Below, one piece after another: positions 1-10,606 of a DNA stretch of 64,000 bases (positions within the stretch are counted from its first letter, which is position 1; the number at the start of each line of letters is the position of its first letter). Under the pieces are notes generated by a model, which saw only the letters and a program-made list of their open reading frames with translations, was not told where the DNA came from and did no database searches. Source of the DNA: Liquidambar formosana. Taxonomy: Eukaryota; Streptophyta; Magnoliopsida; Saxifragales; Altingiaceae. The DNA lies in contig JBBPBK010000101.1 of assembly GCA_039720395.1 (NCBI GenBank), forward strand, positions 62,001 through 126,000, given 5' to 3'. The position numbers and the translations under genes are program-made.

Positions 1-774
1 CACCCACCACTGGATGGGTCTCACCTAGGTTTTTGTCCGGGCAAGATCATCTGAGTGTCCATGGAGGTCACTCAGGTAAGACCAATTAGTTTTAGGTCTA
101 AATCATCGACGTGCTATAAATTGATTAAGAGGTCTCATCTTTCTTATTGTTTAGACCAAGTAAAATCTCCTCCCTCTTAAAGTAATATCCAGCAAACCCA
201 TAAGCAAACCTCTAGATGCCACAATGCCGCCACTTATAACCACTCCACATACATCTACTAACAACTTCTGCAAACTTTATTATTATTTTTTTTATGAGCA
301 AAAGAAATTTTATTAAATTAACTTAGTTTAAATGAGTTTCAGACTATTAGTACACCAAATACCTCAAACCAACACCAGATCAAATATAACACAGCTTAAA
401 CACCTACTAAGATAACACAACAGATAACTACAGCTCACACAGACAAAACAACAAACACCTAACAAGCAGTGGTCACTCGGTTCACTTGGAAGTTATGCTA
501 CAATGACAATTTTTTCAGTAGGGATCCAATGCCAGTACCAACTCAAGGACTACCAGTCCTCATCGTTCCAAAGAAGTTCATGTAATAGTATTAGGTAGTA
601 ACTTCAATTACAAGAATTGGTATAATCTTCGCTCTTAAAATGTATCATTTACTTGTTGTTTCCCATCATTGATGCATTAAATATAATGCATTAGTAGCTC
701 TTTAGAGTATAGTGGTGATTTGATTTAGGGCTCATGTGGAAAGGGGATTCAATTTCTATATAGATTATTTCTTC
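1..774. other. AT-rich intergenic sequence, no gene recognised
   Basis: No open frame with recognisable protein features, RNA gene or clear repeat boundary was seen. The sequence is AT-rich and may be old transposon debris leading into the LINE relic that follows. Confidence 0.4.
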
Positions 775-1010
775 TACAAAGCAAGCCATCCATGCAATTA
801 TTAGTGGGAAAGATGAAAGATCACCCTCTTTGGATTATGACAACAGCGTATACAAGTTCTAACCCCAGTAACAAATAAATTTTCTAGGAAAATATGGGCC
901 AATTTTGCAGAAGAACATGATCTTCCCTGTTTAGTAGCAGGGGATTTTAATGATTTGGCAAACTATAATGAAAGAAGTGGTTACAGCTCCAAGAAAAAGT
1001 CGCACCAGAT
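775..1010 (+). pseudogene. LINE endonuclease domain relic
   Basis: Plus-strand reading gives two pieces of an L1-type apurinic endonuclease (EEP fold) separated by a stop and a frame change. The first, near 812-868, reads LWIMTTAYTSSNPSN, matching the usual W-x-x-T-x-V-Y-A-S-P-N-P-S block. The second, near 886-985, reads WANFAEEHDLPCLVAGDFND, matching the conserved LxAGDFND block of plant LINE ORF2. Nothing around it extends the ORF2, so it is a short decayed fragment. It is unrelated by position to the LINE at 6.1-8.0 kb, which keeps only the opposite end of ORF2. Confidence 0.65.
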
Positions 1011-1818
1011 CTCACCAATTTCAATTAATGATAAGGAGTAATAAACCAAACATAAAATATAGCAAACACTAACGACAAATGCTACTTCTCAATCAGTTTT
1101 TCAAAACCCTACCTCTCAATCAGTTTTAAAAAATATAGCAAACCCTAACAGAAAAACATATAAATTCAAAATACACACAAAATCATAAGAGAAAAGTGAT
1201 TTACCTGTGCTACTAAAGTGATCATTGTATGTGATACAGATCTTTAGAGAAATGAGAGTTTCCAATTAACTACAGTTTCTCTTGAAATGGGGAAAAAGAG
1301 CAGGAGCAACTAGCTTGGGAATTAGCACACTGGTGACGACATGTGCAGTCCCAGAAGAGAGCAAGAGAGAAAAGCGAATGGGATTGAGAAACAAATGCCA
1401 TTATCGATCAGAGTATGGGGGAGAAAGAGAGGGAACATGTGAGGGGAACACAACGTGCGCAGGGTTGTGCATGGGGTTGCTTCCTTTATTTTGGCGCCAA
1501 TGCTTATCTCTTTTCTTTAGGCTATTTCCACAGCATTAAATTAAAGTTGTAATTTACTTTTTATACATTAGCGTTCCTAATTTGTCATTAATAAGGATAC
1601 GAGAATTATTAATTACAAACCTATACATTTTTAGAGCTTTTTTTTTATTTTAAGAATGCTATTAACAATATAATTTTTAAGTATTTTGAGAAAAATGCTA
1701 TAAAATATATATTTTGTTGTAGTGCTTTGAGTTATTTAAGCACCAAAAGAGTCTCTAATAGCCTTAGGATCATTATTTAATGAATTAATCTTAGCCATTG
1801 GTTTATTAGGTCAGTCCA
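1011..1818. other. Intergenic, small direct repeat only
   Basis: No gene is supported. A 13-bp direct repeat CTCAATCAGTTTT occurs at 1088-1100 and 1113-1125. The 85-codon frame at 1282-1539 resembles no family I know and has no gene context. Confidence 0.35.
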
Positions 1819-3882
1819 CTATATAAAGAACATGATATTCAGCACATATAGAGGCCACAAGAGCACTTTATACTTAGAGAGAAAGGGAGCTATGAAATTG
1901 AGAGTTAAAAAACATCAAAGAAAGGTTCGCTAACCCTACGAAGAAAGCGAAGAAGAATTTTAAAGGCAAGAGAAGCTCTACAACAGGTAAACTCTTCTTT
2001 TAATTTCTGGAATTAGGGTTTCTTCTTCTTCTTCTTCTTTTTAATGCATGTAGTAGCTCTACAAATTGATTAAATCCAATGCTTTTGTGATATTATATGT
2101 ATGATTGTAGGATAGTTCATGGCTTAATATGCTTAAGAATCCTTAGTTTACTAGGGTTTTGAAAGCATTATCATTTTTATCCTTTCAAGTCATGCATGTT
2201 CCATATGGCCTATTTGCAGTGATGATTATCATGAGTTAATGCTTTTTTTAGTTAATATATATGATATTCATGACAGTTTGAGTATGTTTTAGGGTTGGTT
2301 CATGGGTTATTATGCATAATTGTGAGATTAAGGTTTTCGTTATCCTCATTTTATGCAAGTTTCATATGACATGTTTAGCATAGCTTTTTAAGTCATTGCT
2401 CATCATGGTCGTTCTATATATGTTACATGTAGTTGAATCATGCTAAGTTTGCATTCATATAGTGGATTTTTTAAAGGTTTTTGGAAACATCATCCTTTTC
2501 TAAGGATAATTATTCTTTTTAGATGATAGGGTTTTGCATGACGGTATTCGAGAATGTGTTTAAGCATGTAATCACTTTTAATATGTTCTAAATTAAGTAC
2601 ATATTTTACCTAGGATATGTTGATGGAACCTTCATACGAAGTGATTTCCACGTAAAATTATCTTAGGATAATTTTGTTTAAGAAAGCTCGCCATAAGAAG
2701 GCATTTTTTCATGTTTTACATAAAATATTATATTTTTGTCTTGAGTTTGCTTTGTTTACATGCTTAATGATATTATTTGATATTTTCATGATTATTATAG
2801 AGTTCTTTTGCACATTTTTCATAGTTTTGTACATGTAGACAAGGTCTTTGTATGTAGGAGCATATTAGGGTCTTCGTTATTCTTTGATTTTTGTCTTTTG
2901 CATCATCATTGGGATAATTTTAGGTCTTGATTTATTCTATCCAAATTTAATAATTATCATTGTGGTGATATTTTGAACATATAAATGGAAAATTATGAGT
3001 TTAGCAGGTGAACTTATCCCATAGAAAGTAGACTGATTATTTTTTGTTGTTACAAATAAAAAGCTTGCAAACATGGTAATTACCTTATGAAATAGGGTGA
3101 TTATTTGATAGGTTGTGAATGGTAAGCATGATGGCTATAGAAAATACCATTTTCTCTCTTTATTCTTTATCTTCTCCCTCCAAGGGTTATTTCCTAATAG
3201 AGGGATATAGTGAATTTTAGGGTTTCCTTTCACCCCTTTTCAAAAAGTTTCCATCTTTCATCGAAATACCATATTGAGAATCATTTGTCTTTGGAAATCC
3301 TTTATATTTTATGAAATGAAACTTAGGGTTTACCATAAGTCACAATTAGGCTATAACCCTATTCTAATATAACTACATGAACTTTGATCCTTATACATTC
3401 AATACAAGATACGTAGGCACTTAATTGATGTTCAAGTCCGCCCTAGGATACTAAGTATCCTAGGTTTTCCTTTTTCTTTTATTTTATTCTTTTATCTTAT
3501 GTAATCGCTAGTAAAGTAAGATGAATTTACCCATCACATATGATTGCTAGAGGAGTAGGATGGATTTATGATTGATATGCATGCTGTATTTTATTGATTT
3601 ATATTGATTTGCATGTGTTTAAGTCATTAAATTAGCCCAATTAAATTAAAAGACCAACTCAGGCGATGTGGGTGCCTATGGGCTTAGCCCAAAACCTTCC
3701 CACATCGTAACTTAGCCCCCAAATCTAATTTTTTGGTTTTATAGACTTTGCCTTTCCTTTCAAAATGGAGTCATGAGGTTTTTGGAAATAAAACATTTTG
3801 GCATTTTGCTCTTTTCCGTAAAAAATGAGGTGGCAACTCTTTTTTTACATGTGATTTTGTGGGCCGTTTTCCTAGGTTCACA
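1819..3882 (+). mobile_element. LTR (R-U5 part) of a family shared with 40215-43272
   Basis: A TATA box (CTATATAAAG, 1819-1828) is followed by a long AT-rich stretch. Landmark sequences then recur in the minus-strand LTR at 40215-43272: GGATACTAAGTATCCTAGG (3447-3465), GATGTGGGTGCCTATGGGC, CTTCCCACATCGTAACTTAG, and a terminal block ending in TCCTAGGTTCACA at 3882, which fits a CA LTR end. The upstream U3 part does not visibly match the other copy, so the 5' boundary is unknown. There are no gag or pol reading frames next to it. Confidence 0.6.
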
Positions 3883-4998
3883 TAAGCATGTTTAGGATGT
3901 TAGTATAAATTTTTTGTGATGATTTTGCATGATTCATGATGTTATTTTCATACCATGAATATGTGGGTTCGATAAATTATTGCAGCATGAAGATTATTGC
4001 ATCCAAGGTATGTATTCTTCTCTCTTATGTGCTCTACAGTTTACCATTTTGATATGTGCATCTAAGGTATCTCTCTTTTTATATGATTTTGATAGGTTGT
4101 TAGCATGTTTTTAATTAGTTTTGCTACTGTTTTGGTGATTATCATGTTAGGTTGCATGTAGAGAGTGAGTTTTGCATGTTCTAGGGTTAGTTATCACATG
4201 ATAAGTGTTCTATTACATTAGGGTTTTATTAGTTGTTTGATTTCTTCTTTTTGCATGATTATTAGGGTATTTTAGAGTTGTTTAATATTATATCCAGATT
4301 TGATTTATGTCTTATAATGATAAATTAGGCATGTTTATGGTTGATTTGAGTATGGTAATTGTCCTATAGCATAAATAGGGTGATTATTTGGAATTTTGTT
4401 GATGTTTTGGGAAGTTTTGCATATAGTAAGTTAAGGTATGGTATGTTTCCTTTTTGTTTGCGCTCTTCTCCCCCTTGGGCTATTTTCTTCATAGAGAATT
4501 ATGGTAACTCCTAAGTTTCATTTTCTATAAAACTTTCTATTTCTCTAAAGTTCCATTTTTTTATAAAACTTCCTATTTTCCCTTCTCCCTTTTTTGGAAA
4601 CTTTCATCTTCTTAAAAATGAAAACTTAAGATTTATGTTAGTTCTTTGTGAAGAGAATAACCTTTCTCATTCCAACTACGTGGACTTTGATTCTTTCTTG
4701 TTCATTTGTGAGATACGTAAGTGCTCACTTGAGTTCAAGTCCGCTTTAGGATACTAAGTATCCTAGGTTTTGTTTGTTTTTTTTTTCCTTGCTTGTTTTA
4801 TTCTTCCTTACTTCTTAGTGTTTGTTTTGTTTTTATTATCTTATTTCTTATTCTCTCATGATTGATAGTTTGTTTGGATGGATAGATGATTGATTAGCAT
4901 GCTGTTTTTTATTAATTAATATTGACTTGCATGTGATAAAGGAATTAAATTAGCCCAATTAAATTAGGAGACCAACTCGAGCGATGTGGGTGCCTATG
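3883..4998 (+). mobile_element. Second, truncated copy of the same LTR family in tandem
   Basis: This segment repeats the order of landmarks seen in 1819-3882: a TTGCATGATT-rich part, a CTTCTCCCCCTTGGGCTATTTTC block, GGATACTAAGTATCCTAGG near 4750, then AATTAGCCCAATTAAATTAG and GATGTGGGTGCCTATGG. It breaks off at about 4999, before the terminal block that ends the first copy. Two head-to-tail partial LTRs with no interior could arise by unequal recombination or by a second insertion. Confidence 0.55.
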
Positions 4999-6106
4999 GA
5001 GTCACGGTGAAGTGAAATGGCTGTGTCTCAATGTCCCATCTTTTAAGGTGGCTAACATGAAATGGCAGCTCTAACTTCTCTTCTTCCCACAACGCTTTCC
5101 TAATGCTTTCTTTTAGCCCTACTAGTTGTGTGTGTGTGTGTGTGTGTGTTGGGGGGGGGGGGGGGGGGGGGGGGACAACGAACAATCTAGGTCTTTCATG
5201 AATATATATTTGTTTGAGCCTTTCTGTCAAAATTCTGTTTATATTTGCTTCGAACAAAAGCTTTTTTGTGGATGAAGTCGAATGGAGTCAATTTTGGAAG
5301 GTTTTTACTTTTTCTCTTTTATGGTAATTATTTTGGAGGTTCAAAGAAAGCATTTTTGTTTGAAAGCATGTACCATTTTTTACCCTTACTTTCTATCTTT
5401 CAAATAAGATATTGAGAAATTTTGCAGAAACACACTCTGAACATTTTAAGGGAAATTTTTGCGACTACTTGTTCTCACAAATCTAAACTCCCCATTTCCT
5501 TACAGCCCAAAGCGCACACAACAGACCTGTTATAACTGTCCTGGCCTATTAGCCATTAGCCATGACTTCAAAACATATCTCATGTGTTACAAAGACTACA
5601 GAAATACATGGAGGAGGGTCCTCGACTTTTTGAACATAAACACAACTGGTAATATGAATAAATTGTTCCCAACATGCAAGATTGAAAACCAAAGCCTCAC
5701 AGCAGTTATAGTGAGACACCCTGCATCGATTGAATGTGAAGTGAATGAGACCTGCTGCATCTATCCCCCAAAGAAATATCCCAAGCCAACAACAAACCAT
5801 ACAAGTTACTTTGAAGAAGTATACAAATTGTTTCATATGGAAACATGTGCTGGCAGACATCATGAAAGTGCATATTCAAATAATTAGGCACTGCCAACTG
5901 AAAACTCGAGAGTGTTCACATGCTTGGGCAGGGTTTGAATTCATGGAAAATGGATCTCAATACCATGGAAACTGCATTTAGATTCCCTTTCAGTCAGATG
6001 AAGTGCCCAAATTAAGAGCACTTAAGAAGACAGTAGTGTGCACAAATCTCTTATCAACTACGCGCTGTTTGATTTGCAGAGAAGCATAATGTAAAACACT
6101 TCGCCC
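4999..6106. other. Unassigned sequence between LTR copies and LINE
   Basis: No gene could be supported. The minus-strand frame at 4994-5257 reads through a TG and G microsatellite and so is not convincing. The 142-codon plus frame at 5459-5887 overlaps two equally long antisense frames and matches no family I know. It is cysteine-bearing and might repay a search. Confidence 0.3.
5127..5174. repeat. (TG)11 followed by a 24-base G run
   Basis: A TG dinucleotide tract (5127-5148) and TT lead directly into 24 uninterrupted G (5151-5174). Such a homopolymer could form G-quadruplex structures and is a likely sequencing or assembly length error. Confidence 0.95.
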
Positions 6107-8009
6107 TCTAATATTTTTTTTTTTTTTTTTTTTTTTTTTTGATAAAGAGGTGTTTATTAAGAAAGCATTAAGCTGATGTCAAGTTGAACTTGGTCCCTTA
6201 TAAACTCAGGAACCTCCTCCAACCAAATAGATGTAGAATTCGTATTACAAGCATGTTTAGCCAAACAGTGGGCTACAGCATTCCCTTCCCTATAAATATG
6301 CTTGAAACTAATGGAACTAAAATGCCCACTATCCTCCCTTATGTCTTCAAAGATGAGACCCAAACTAGAGCAATCCTCCACCACATTAAGGATACCTTGC
6401 ACGACTTCAAGGTTATCACCCTCCACAATAATTTTCCGTAGCCCAATATCCCTAGCGAAATGCAGTGCGCACTGAAAAGCCAACGCCTCTACATGTTTTG
6501 GCTCCAAGTTGCCTTGAAAGTTCTGACCCATTGCTGCGACAACCTCTCCCTCGTGGTCACGTGCCACAACACCGATACCAGTAATACTCTTATCAAGTGA
6601 TAGTGCACCATCCACATTAAGCTTATAAATATTTCTAATTGGGGGACGCCATATCCCAGGTCTTCGGGGCTCTCTGCTCCTTGCCTCAGAGATGTACCTT
6701 GCTGCTCTGAATTCCCCCAAAAACAAAGAAGCCCACCTAATGACTTCTGTCGAGCTCCGTTGTATCCCATTGAAAATTTTTTCATTCCTTGCTATCCAAA
6801 TTGCCCAAGCCAGCGTGATGAACAAACCTAAATCAGCATCATCCACCTTCCCACAAATCTCCTCCATCCATACCCAGAAGTTGCTCGCTAATGAGTGTTG
6901 AGAGCTCAAACTAAGTTGGCTGCCCATCCAAACTTGTTCCGCAAAATCACACTCTTTGAGCACATGAATAGCGCTTTCATCGCTCACTCCACATAGCACA
7001 CACCGCTCATCCACATTAACTTTCTTTTTTTGTAAATTCAGTTTAACTGGCAAGATATCATGGAGAGCCTTCCAAGCAAATAGTTTAATTTTGCTCGGTA
7101 TATCCAATTGCCAAATTTTTTTCCATAAAGCTGTCCCCACATGGCCAATAGGACTTGCTAGTTCTTCTGACATGTTCTGTGCGATGTAATATGCACTCTT
7201 AACCGTAAACATACCTTTTGGATGATAACCCCATATCCACCGGTCTGGAGGCATCCTAACACTCAAAGGAATCCTGCAAATAGACTCAGCTTCATGCGGC
7301 AAGAAGAGTGCTGAAATCAAATTGGCTCGCCATCTCCTAGTCGAAGAATCAATCAATTCAATAACCCGAGTATCTCTATTCCAATCACCCCGTGAAGAAG
7401 TTATTTGGAAAGAAGGTGGTGTAGGGAGCCATTTATCTCCCCATATTCGAACAGATTTTCCATCCCCAATCCTCCAACGAGTTCCTCTGTCAACAACTGA
7501 CCTCGCTTCCCAAATACTCCGCCAAACATAACTCGGATTATACCCCAATCGTGCCTCAAGGAAAGTCGATGAAGGGTAGTACCTTGCTCGAAAAATTCTC
7601 GCCACCAAACTTTCTGGATTTGTCAGCATACGCCAGCCTTGCTTGGCTAACAGAGCTTTATTAAAAGCTACCAAATCCCTGAATCCCATTCCCCCCTCAT
7701 TCTTTGCATGACATAATCTTCCCCATCCCACCCAATGAATTCGACGCTCTTCCCCTTGTTGTCCCCACCAGAACTTGCCAATTAAGCCATTAATTTCTGC
7801 ACACAAAGAAATAGGCAATTTAAAACAACCCATAACGAAAGTGGGTATGGATTGGGCAACAGCTTTGATGAGAACCTCTCTCCCTGCCTTTGAAAGCATT
7901 TTCTCCTTCCATCCCTGTATCCTCTTCCGAATCCTGTCCTTAATGTACCGAAAAATTTCTCGTTTCGACCTTCCTACTAAGGCTGGCATTCCCAAATATT
8001 TCTAATATT
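6107..8009 (-). mobile_element. 5'-truncated L1-type LINE with 9-bp target-site duplication
   Basis: The element lies on the minus strand. Its poly(A) tail is the T run at 6116-6140 and its body runs to 8000. It is bounded by TCTAATATT at 6107-6115 and again at 8001-8009, a perfect 9-bp direct repeat consistent with target-primed reverse transcription. Only the 3' part of ORF2 is present, starting in the KYLGMP motif just after the reverse transcriptase core; the endonuclease and RT catalytic domains are missing. The insertion lies about 485 bp beyond the GS1 stop codon, in opposite transcriptional sense to the GT-rich region upstream and the same sense as GS1. Confidence 0.85.
6157..8001 (-). 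pseudogene. LINE ORF2 C-terminal part: zf-RVT and RNase H domains
   Basis: About 614 codons are open from KYLGMPALVGRSK (a TAG lies immediately upstream at 8002-8004) to a TAA at 6157-6159. In order it shows the post-RT connector (WKEKMLSKAGREVLIKAVAQ, FWWGQQ, W-G-x-LC, KNEGGMGFRDL), a zf-RVT zinc-binding region (LWKKIWQLDIPSKIKLFAWK, then C-x2-C in RCVLCG and H-x4-C in HVLKEC), and a C-terminal RNase H domain. That domain has the acidic positions in NVDGAL, VEALAF and EGDNLEV, plus the GNAVAHCLAKHA end motif. The absence of internal stops suggests a young insertion. It cannot be autonomous because RT and endonuclease are missing. The methionine at 7995 is internal, not a true start. Confidence 0.85.
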
Positions 8010-8494
8010 AGGTTGTGAGTAGATTGGCTGTTGTGAGATTCCAAATTAAGCGAAGAAAAATTGTATTGCCCTAACCCTAAATCAAATACTCCATATCTGA
8101 AATTTTAAACGTCTCAACATCAAATTATAGTATACATGGGCTAAACTAAGTCGATGGAAGAGGCCAAGCAAACATACTTATTGGTAAAAGGGCCATAAAT
8201 AAAAATATATTCAATCCATTCCCAAATAATAGAAATTAGCCCTTTCATATTGTTATTAATTTAAGAGTTACCATTATTCGACACGAGGCAAATTCATAAG
8301 GCAAGGAAGCAATAAACTCGCCTTGCTACCTCAAATACAAGGGCAAACACTGAAATAGCACAAAGCTAGCAGGAAAGACTATTCTAACAGAAAAGAGATG
8401 GAAAAGTCCTATTGAAATACTCTCTCTTCCTCTTTATGACCCATGGGAAAACAGCAAGAGCGATAAGATCTCCAAGGTGGCTGTAACTGGGCAC
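8010..8494 (-). other. GS1 3'-untranslated and downstream region
   Basis: Sequence beyond the GS1 stop codon on the minus strand. No further gene is visible. The 3' UTR end was not determined. Confidence 0.5.
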
Positions 8495-8895
8495 TTATGG
8501 TTTCCATAGGAGGGTGGTCTCTGCAATCATTGAAGTGACCACGTATGGGTCCATGTTGGAGGCAGGCCTCCTGTCCTCAAAATAGCCTTTACCTGCTTTC
8601 TCAGTGTCTCGGCCAACTCGGATAGATGCACCCCGGTTTGCAACTCCCTGTACAACAATCAAATGTAAGGAACTGAAACGTGTTTGGACCCAAAAATCAT
8701 TTCCAATTGAAATTATCAGGTTCACTATGGAGACCCAATTTTATGAAGGTATCAGTTTGACCAAAAATAAAGCATTCCCATGATTCCAATTTTGACTCAT
8801 GAATTCTGGATTGTGGCACTATGCTAGTTCAATCTTTAAAAACCAACTTATCAGACTTCTAATTTTGATAGATTTGATTTTCGAAATCACAAAAA

Positions 8896-8932
<37 letters not shown>

Positions 8933-10545
8933 AAAAGAAAAGAAAAAATTGTATCTTTCAAACACCGAGCAAATATTTTAGTAGTAGAAATAGAATTCTA
9001 ACATTCTGTCAAGAAGCAATAATATTTTTACCCATAAGAAGGTGTTGATGTCTGCCGTCTCATGTCGTCCAGTGAGCCGGCGCTCATTGCCTTCCCCATA
9101 TGCTGCAATGTGTTCTTTGTGCTTCAGCCCAAGCTTTTCAATTGCTTTCTTAATGAGCTCATAACCTCCATCATTTCTCATGGACTTAGTGCTGAAAACC
9201 AGCATTATAAACTTATCAATTATGAGAGAGAGAGAGAGAGAATTATAATCTTAAGAGCCACAGTCCACTTTAAATGGGAAATCCTCCCACCATGCTTTTC
9301 ACAAGAAAGCAGTTATAAAATCACATATATTACCTGTAGTTTGTGTGAGCTCCAGCCCCGTTCCAATCACCCTGGCAAGATAAAGATCAAAGTTAAAACC
9401 CAAATCAAGTTATATAGCTAAATATTGACGTCAAATAGTTTCTGGTTTTGCAATTTAACAAGGAAAACAAAGGTGATTGGGAGGGCAGATCAAACTACAC
9501 CCCCCAACCTAAAAAATAAAAAATGAAAATGAAAATTGTAACCTGGATGGGCTTGGGATCAAAGGAAAGCACAACTCCAGCAATCTCTGTAATCCTCTGT
9601 TGATGCACAGTTGCAAGTACTTAGGACAATGACATATCGTAATATTATTGGAAGTGACAGTCGTAGTAGTAGTAGTAGCAGTAGTGTCTTAAGACTGAAT
9701 ACATTAAATTACCTCCAAAATGTAACGAGCCACCCACAATTCATCTCCAGCAGAGATGCCGACAGAAGGGCCAACTTGAAACTCCCACTGTATAACATGA
9801 AGAAAGGTTTAAGGTTTAATGTTTTCAAACTACACATGCTAATAAACAACACTACAACAATACAGGAAACAAGGGAAAAACAAAGGTAAAAACCTGTCTA
9901 ATGATGAATATTGTATCGTACAAAAAATGAAAATAGAAAAAGAATATCGTTTATTTACCTGGCCTGGCATCACTTCTCCATTGATGCCACTAATGTTAAT
10001 GCCAGCATAAAGGCATGCCTTGTAATGAGAATCAACAATGTCACGCCCAAAGGCTTTGTCAGCACCAATACCACAGTAGTATGGTCCCTGTTGAGACATC
10101 AAAATTTGCAATTACACAGCTGTTACAGGAGTCCACTAATAAAAATCATAGCTAATCCTGAAAATCCAAGCGTGTGGATCAGCGTTACCAAGATCTCTTG
10201 ACCCCCCTTCAAACCACGATCTGGGGTCTACAACCCAAAATGCGATTCATTTGCAACCTGGATCTCCAATTTTAGCTTCCCAAAATATAAAGGAGAGAGA
10301 GACATATACTTTTGTTTTCGAAGTTACAACTTTAACTCTCAAATTAGGATTATTAGTAATTATGTGAGATTAACCAAAGCGACATGAATAAAAGTTTCAA
10401 CGTGACCCTCAACCCAATTAGCGAAACCAACTAAGCCTACCCTTAGCATATACCGTGTACCAAGTAAGGCATCTTACCCATACCAAATACCTGTACACAT
10501 ACCGCGTACCACGCACCAAAGTGAACCATGCTCCAAGAAACATTG

Positions 10546-10606
<61 letters not shown>

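Noticed and set aside
4994..5257. Minus frame ending HVSHLKRWD, considered as a chromodomain/polyprotein linker
   Set aside because: The frame reads through a TG/G microsatellite and the match to any gag-pol region is too short.
5459..5887. 142-codon frame with several cysteines
   Set aside because: Overlapping antisense frames are equally long, there is no family resemblance, and no promoter or splice context.
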